Source: a virus
Length of the DNA stretch: 22,250 nucleotides
Direction: 5' to 3' (one strand)
IMG/VR virus record: IMGVR_UViG_3300045003_000138
Location: 1 to 22,250 of that record
Part shown: one piece after another, positions 19,559 through 22,250 of the stretch
Layout of the letters: each line of letters starts with the position of its first letter
How positions within the stretch are numbered: position 1 is the stretch's first letter
Notes under the pieces: model-generated
Database searches by the model: none
What the model was told of the DNA's origin: nothing
The model's input: the letters and a program-made list of their open reading frames with translations, nothing else
Made by a program: the position numbers and the translations under genes

Positions 19559-19848
19559 GGTTTCAGTCCCCTCCTCCGGGCTAAACAGATGGGGCAGAGC
19601 CGGGACCGGCCGCCCCTCCGCTTCAGCCTCCTCTCGAACTGCCGGTCCACGTCCCTCCACAGTCGTACCAGGGTCCAGGAGATGCCGGCCTGCTGGATTA
19701 CCTGGAGGAGCCGGGCCCCGTCCCCGGCCCGGTGCCTCCGGAGCCGCTCGGGGAGGTCCTCGGTCCAGCCGAGGTAGTGCGCTGCGTGCTTGAGCCTCCG
19801 GGAGAAATGGATGAGGTAGCAGACCCCCCTGGCTCCCGTCCGGCTCAC
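19555..19848 (-). CDS. GIY-YIG-like nuclease, 97 aa
   Basis: GTG at 19848, overlapping the upstream stop by GTGA. VCYLIHFSRRLKHAAHYLGW (9-28) is the GIY-YIG region (CYLIHF for GIY, HYLGW for YIG), followed by RLRRHRAGDGARLLQVIQQA and the end of the domain FERRLKRR with Glu and Arg in the expected places. It finishes SRLCPICL, a zinc-binding pair. This short form, the size of the catalytic domain only, is known in actinobacteria and their phages. Its target is unknown. It lies in a cluster of small coupled genes. Confidence 0.85.
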   Translation of the reverse strand: MSRTGARGVCYLIHFSRRLKHAAHYLGWTEDLPERLRRHRAGDGARLLQVIQQAGISWTLVRLWRDVDRQFERRLKRRGGRSRLCPICLARRRGLKP

Positions 19849-20258
19849 CCCGGCTCCCCCTTCTGGATGGCCCTCCGGGCCAGCTCCCGGTTGACCTCGG
19901 CCAGGAGCTTGGGCAGGACCTCCTCCCGGGGGCTCTCATCCCACCAGTTCAGCAGCCAGCGGACCCCGGCTGGCTCCTCCAGCCTCTCGTCGGTGGCGAA
20001 GCAGGTCCGAGCGAAGAATTCCTCGGTCTCCCCCACGGTCTTCAGGTCGTCCCCCTTCCAGCCGCAGTAACCCAGGAGGCAGGCCGCCTCGACCGGAAAC
20101 TTCTCCAGGGCATAGCAGGGAGGGGGGCTCGTCGTGGCCCCCTGGATCAGGGCCGGGTCGTCCCGGAGCAGGGCTGTCCTGAGGGCCTCCAGCCCCCGGG
20201 TAGGGAGCAGGGGGGCCGCCGCCCTCCAGACCCGCCGCCAGCTTTCCATGACTTCCAT
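19845..20258 (-). CDS. Conserved hypothetical protein, planctomycete-type, 137 aa
   Basis: ATG at 20258 (MEVMESWRRVWRAAAPLLPT...), 9 nt after GGAGG; the preceding stop lies 4 nt upstream. Conserved-looking blocks are WRRVWRAAAPLLPTRGLEAL (7-26), DDPALIQGATTSPPPC (34-49), VEAACLLGYCGWKG (56-69), TVGETEEFFARTCFATD (74-90) and PAGVRWLLNWWDESPREE. I remember this combination from Gemmataceae genomes, where it is of unknown function. Mainly helical, Cys at several points but no clear metal site. Supports a planctomycete host. Confidence 0.82.
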   Translation of the reverse strand: MEVMESWRRVWRAAAPLLPTRGLEALRTALLRDDPALIQGATTSPPPCYALEKFPVEAACLLGYCGWKGDDLKTVGETEEFFARTCFATDERLEEPAGVRWLLNWWDESPREEVLPKLLAEVNRELARRAIQKGEPG

Positions 20259-20262
20259 GGTC

Positions 20263-20571
20263 TCAATCCTCCTCTTTTTCGGCCTCGTCGATCTCAGCGT
20301 CGAACTGGTCCTGCCTGGCCAGGCAACTGGTGCAGATGTCGTCTCCGGGGACCGCCTCCTTCTCCTTGCACATCCAGTAGTAGCCCACGTGGCCGGCCAG
20401 TCCCTCGGCTAACGCCTTGGCCAGCTCCTCCGTGACCTCCCGGATGCCTACGAACTTGGCAACCCCGGGGATCAGGACCCGGACCAGGTGGTGGGCGGCC
20501 AGGAAGGGAGGGTAGTCCCCGGTGGCCAGCTTGCGGAAGTGGTCCAGGGCTTTCCGGTCCTCGGGCTTCAT
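20263..20571 (-). CDS. Hypothetical protein with small CxxC motif, 102 aa
   Basis: ATG at 20571 (MKPEDRKALDHFRKLATGDYPP...), 8 nt after GGAGG. Mostly helical: helix 1 KALDHFRKLATG, helix 2 EVTEELAKALAEGLAGHVGYYW. The tail WMCKEKEAVPGDDICTSCLA contains a single Cys then CTSC (about 67-83), which could bind a metal. It ends in a highly acidic stretch (DAEIDEAEKEED). Unknown function. Confidence 0.8.
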   Translation of the reverse strand: MKPEDRKALDHFRKLATGDYPPFLAAHHLVRVLIPGVAKFVGIREVTEELAKALAEGLAGHVGYYWMCKEKEAVPGDDICTSCLARQDQFDAEIDEAEKEED

Positions 20572-20584
20572 GGGACCAGCCTCC

Positions 20585-21505
20585 TCAGCTCAGGGCCGGT
20601 TCGGGGTAGAAGGTCTCGGGACACTCCCGGACCCTTAAATCCTCTGGCCACTCGGTCATGTCCCCCCCGTGGGAGTCCCGGAAGGATAACGGCCTCCCGT
20701 CCTCGAAGACCCGGCTCCCGAACTGCTTCACGAAGCAGGGGACGGCAGCCGCCCGGCACTGGGACAGGGTCTTCCGGGCCCACTCCAGGTGGAACGGGCG
20801 GGGGTCCTCCCTCCCCTGCCGGCTCTCCCCTCCCACGATCACCCAGTCCAGAAGCGGTTCCGGGAACAGGTACGGGGCCAGGTCGATGGGGCCGACCTGG
20901 GGTTCTTGGGACAGGAACAGGTAACGGCACAGGTGGCGGTGGGGCAGGAGCCGGTCGATGAAGTTGTCTGCGTCGCCCTGGTCGGCGATGCTGGTCCCCA
21001 GCCAGACGTTCTCCCGGGGCAGCTCCCCCTCCCACATCCGGCCGATGTTCTCCGGCCTCTTGGTCAGGAGCAGGAAGTTCAGGTTGGGACAGCGGTCGAT
21101 CAGGGCGAACAGCCGCCTCCGGAGGTCGTCCAGGGTGGCCATCCGGTAGGGGTCAAAGCCGGAAGCTTCCGCCTCGTCGAGCCTCCCCCGCCGGTCCACC
21201 CAGAGCAGTTTCTTGTTCAGGCCGACGGTGACCGGACCCTTGAAATCCTCGAACACGTCGGCCAGGGAAGCGCAGAAGACCTTCCGGGTTTCCCCGGCCT
21301 CCCCCGCCTCCCGGTTCCAGCGGGGCGGGTCCCCCCAGGTCTTCGTCATCATCCGGGTGCCCTGGGGACCCCAGCGGACCTTGTGGTAGCGGTTGGCCAT
21401 CATCTCCTCGGCGTAGCAGTGGACACAGCCCTTCGCCACGCGAGTGCAGCCGATCCAGGGATTGAACGTGTGGTGGCACCACTGGATCTTCGTCTTCTCG
21501 GCCAT
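20585..21505 (-). CDS. DUF5131 (phage Gp37/Gp68-type) protein, 306 aa
   Basis: ATG at 21505, after GGAGAACTGAAACC. The N-terminus MAEKTKIQWCHHTFNPWIGC followed by TRVAKGCVHCYAEEMMANRY is the mark of DUF5131 (PF07505), formerly Gp37_Gp68. Three cysteines (20, 27, 30) recall a radical-SAM-like iron-sulfur site. Other family blocks are VFCASLADVFED, PNLNFLLLTKRPENI, ENVWLGTSIADQGDADNFID, LFLSQEPQVGPIDL and DWVIVGGESRQGREDPRPF. The length is normal for the family. The reaction is not known. These proteins are frequent in phages and mobile elements. Confidence 0.95.
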   Translation of the reverse strand: MAEKTKIQWCHHTFNPWIGCTRVAKGCVHCYAEEMMANRYHKVRWGPQGTRMMTKTWGDPPRWNREAGEAGETRKVFCASLADVFEDFKGPVTVGLNKKLLWVDRRGRLDEAEASGFDPYRMATLDDLRRRLFALIDRCPNLNFLLLTKRPENIGRMWEGELPRENVWLGTSIADQGDADNFIDRLLPHRHLCRYLFLSQEPQVGPIDLAPYLFPEPLLDWVIVGGESRQGREDPRPFHLEWARKTLSQCRAAAVPCFVKQFGSRVFEDGRPLSFRDSHGGDMTEWPEDLRVRECPETFYPEPALS

Positions 21506-21545
21506 GGTTTCAGTTCTCCGAAAAAACCCTTCCCTGTTCCGGCTC

Positions 21546-21764
21546 TCAGTTGAAGCCCTCGATGAACTCCCTCATCTTCTGGGGGGTACTCAGGTTCCCC
21601 GTTATCAGGAGCATGGTCCCCAGCTCGACGGCCGAGTGGCCCCTCGTCTCCGGGTGCTTGCCCAGGTCGGAGGCCATGGAGGCAAAGGTATTGTTCAGGT
21701 CTCCCCTCTCCAGCTCGGCCAGGGCCCTCTGCTTGCACCAGGTCAAATGTTCCTGCCTTGTCAT
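21546..21764 (-). CDS. Conserved phage protein, 72 aa
   Basis: ATG at 21764 after GGAGAGATTTCC. MTRQEHLTWCKQRALAELER then GDLNNTFASMASDLGKHPET and a final STPQKMREFIEGFN is a phage protein I recognise by pattern: it is widespread in phages of many hosts with very little length variation and no known function. It follows the 44-bp tandem repeat and lies one gene upstream of DUF5131. Confidence 0.92.
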   Translation of the reverse strand: MTRQEHLTWCKQRALAELERGDLNNTFASMASDLGKHPETRGHSAVELGTMLLITGNLSTPQKMREFIEGFN

Positions 21765-21804
21765 GGAAATCTCTCCTTTTCGAGATAAGAGAACGCCTCT
21801 CCCC

Positions 21805-21898
21805 TGCCCCGGTCCCCCTCTCTCCCTAGGGGGGGACCTAGTTGCTCTTGCCCCGGTCCCCCTCTCTCCCTAGGGGGGGACCTAGTTGCTCTTGCCCC
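21805..21898 (-). repeat. 44-bp tandem repeat with internal hairpin (2 copies plus partial)
   Basis: Two exact 44-bp copies (21805-21848, 21849-21892), then the start of a third (21893-21898). Each contains GGTCCCCC...GGGGGACC, which forms a strong stem (arms 21811-21818 with 21830-21837, and the equivalent 44 nt on). The right-hand copy includes the TAG of the 65-aa gene, so the last codons of that gene and its 3' hairpin have been duplicated. 44 is not a multiple of three, so this is an RNA or DNA element rather than a protein repeat. Confidence 0.92.
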
Positions 21899-22079
21899 GA
21901 CCCTTCCGCTCCACCTTCTCCGGCTCCGGAGCCGGCAGGGGGACAAAGGGCTCCGGCCCGTCGTCCACGGCCAGCAGGACCTTGAGGCGGCTGTTGGCCA
22001 GGGAGAACAGGTCGGCCGACTCGTTGACGTTGGTGGTCAGGCGGGCCAGGGCGCTGAAGAAAGCCTTGAGTCCGAACAT
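21882..22079 (-). CDS. Hypothetical protein, 65 aa
   Basis: Start at MFGLKAFFSALARL (ATG 22079), 9 nt after GGAG in GGAGACGATTCCC; earlier in-frame starts precede this leader. Residues 1-14 are hydrophobic and basic, and the middle is helical (TTNVNESADLFSLANSRLKVLL), followed by a proline-rich linker (PFVPLPAPEPE) and a basic end (KVERKGRGKSN). Unknown function. Its last codons belong to the tandem repeat at 21805-21898. Confidence 0.78.
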   Translation of the reverse strand: MFGLKAFFSALARLTTNVNESADLFSLANSRLKVLLAVDDGPEPFVPLPAPEPEKVERKGRGKSN

Positions 22080-22093
22080 GGGAATCGTCTCCT

Positions 22094-22222
22094 TCATCGG
22101 GCGAGTCTCATGGAACCGGGAGGGAAACGCCCCTCCCAAAAACGAACCTCTTGGCAGCTTTCCGGCAGGGCCTTGGGTTTGCTGGCCCTGTATGCTATAG
22201 GTCCCTTATGATTTACCGGCAT
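22094..22222 (-). CDS. Possible short ORF, 42 aa (weak)
   Basis: ATG at 22222, 10 nt after GGAGG, runs to a TGA just ahead of the leader of the 65-aa gene. It encodes MPVNHKGPIAYRASKPKALP... and crosses the hairpin at 22118-22137, which in two other places is non-coding. That counts against it. A second frame ending in TAA at 22206 could be the tail of a gene cut by the right edge (...WRQLADAGKS). Neither is certain. Confidence 0.25.
   Translation of the reverse strand: MPVNHKGPIAYRASKPKALPESCQEVRFWEGRFPPGSMRLAR
22118..22137 (-). promoter_or_regulatory. G-rich/C-rich hairpin in the leader of the 65-aa gene
   Basis: GGGAGGG (minus 22137-22131) pairs with CCCTCCC (22124-22118) around a 6-nt loop, preceded by TTTTT. 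It has the same layout as 4877-4897 and 3585-3610. Upstream, 22166-22190 holds another hairpin (CAGGGCC/GGCCCTG). No consensus promoter is clear in 22080-22250. Confidence 0.6.
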
Positions 22223-22250
22223 CAGCCAGCTGCCTCCAGCTACCCCTCGG

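Noticed and set aside
21805-21898. CRISPR array
   Set aside because: The units are directly tandem with no variable spacers.
1-22250. Phage-wide recoding of TAG as an amino acid
   Set aside because: TAG ends about 13 genes directly before promoters, leaders or new starts; reading through several of them would run across promoters or overlapping genes.

Overview
This 22.25-kb window looks like part of a high-GC double-stranded DNA phage (or prophage) genome. Every credible gene lies on the minus strand, so transcription runs from high to low coordinates. Genes are short, tightly packed and very often joined by 4-nt ATGA or GTGA stop/start overlaps. Many have no recognisable family. The recognisable ones are phage replication, DNA-processing and RNA-processing functions. 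The host is probably a planctomycete of the Gemmataceae type. That is inference from remembered family resemblance of the proteins at 10379-11428, 11433-12266 and 19845-20258; no search was run.

Layout in transcription order. (1) 22250-18068: small phage genes, including a conserved 72-aa phage protein, a DUF5131 (Gp37/Gp68-type) protein, a stand-alone GIY-YIG-like nuclease, zinc-finger proteins and a CxC/CGC-type DNA-binding protein. (2) 17969-12506, behind a promoter at 18014-18042: a sigma-like protein, a 51-aa ORF, a DEAH/SNF2-type helicase, a CHC2/Toprim primase, a triple-HTH protein and a SAM methyltransferase. (3) 12266-9715, behind a second promoter: two planctomycete-type zinc-binding proteins and a secreted SIMPL-domain protein. 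(4) 9625-9443: a small ribbon-helix-helix-like protein, followed by an AT-richer, apparently frameshifted HNH endonuclease (9251-8545). (5) 8544-8267: a gene-free, hairpin-rich segment with a 14-bp palindrome, then a replication-initiation-like protein and a DnaB-like helicase (8266-5652). (6) 5371-1: short hypothetical genes, a DUF932-like protein and, cut by the left edge, a DRB0094/Rnl5-type RNA ligase.

The most interesting signals are outside the genes. Two structured elements of about 115 nt, at 5532-5647 and 12334-12452, share sequence and architecture and each follows the last gene of an operon. Six promoter-like sites share a TTTACT-like -35, a 17-nt spacer and often CCG before a TATtcT-like -10. 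Many genes share a stereotyped ribosome-binding leader, GGAGAYGAnTyC followed closely by the start codon, and several have a G-rich/C-rich hairpin ahead of it. Two genes have their expected coupled start followed by an early in-frame stop. A 44-bp tandem repeat spans the end of one gene, and a 61-bp gene junction is duplicated. No tRNA, rRNA, CRISPR array, insertion sequence, integrase or structural phage gene was seen.
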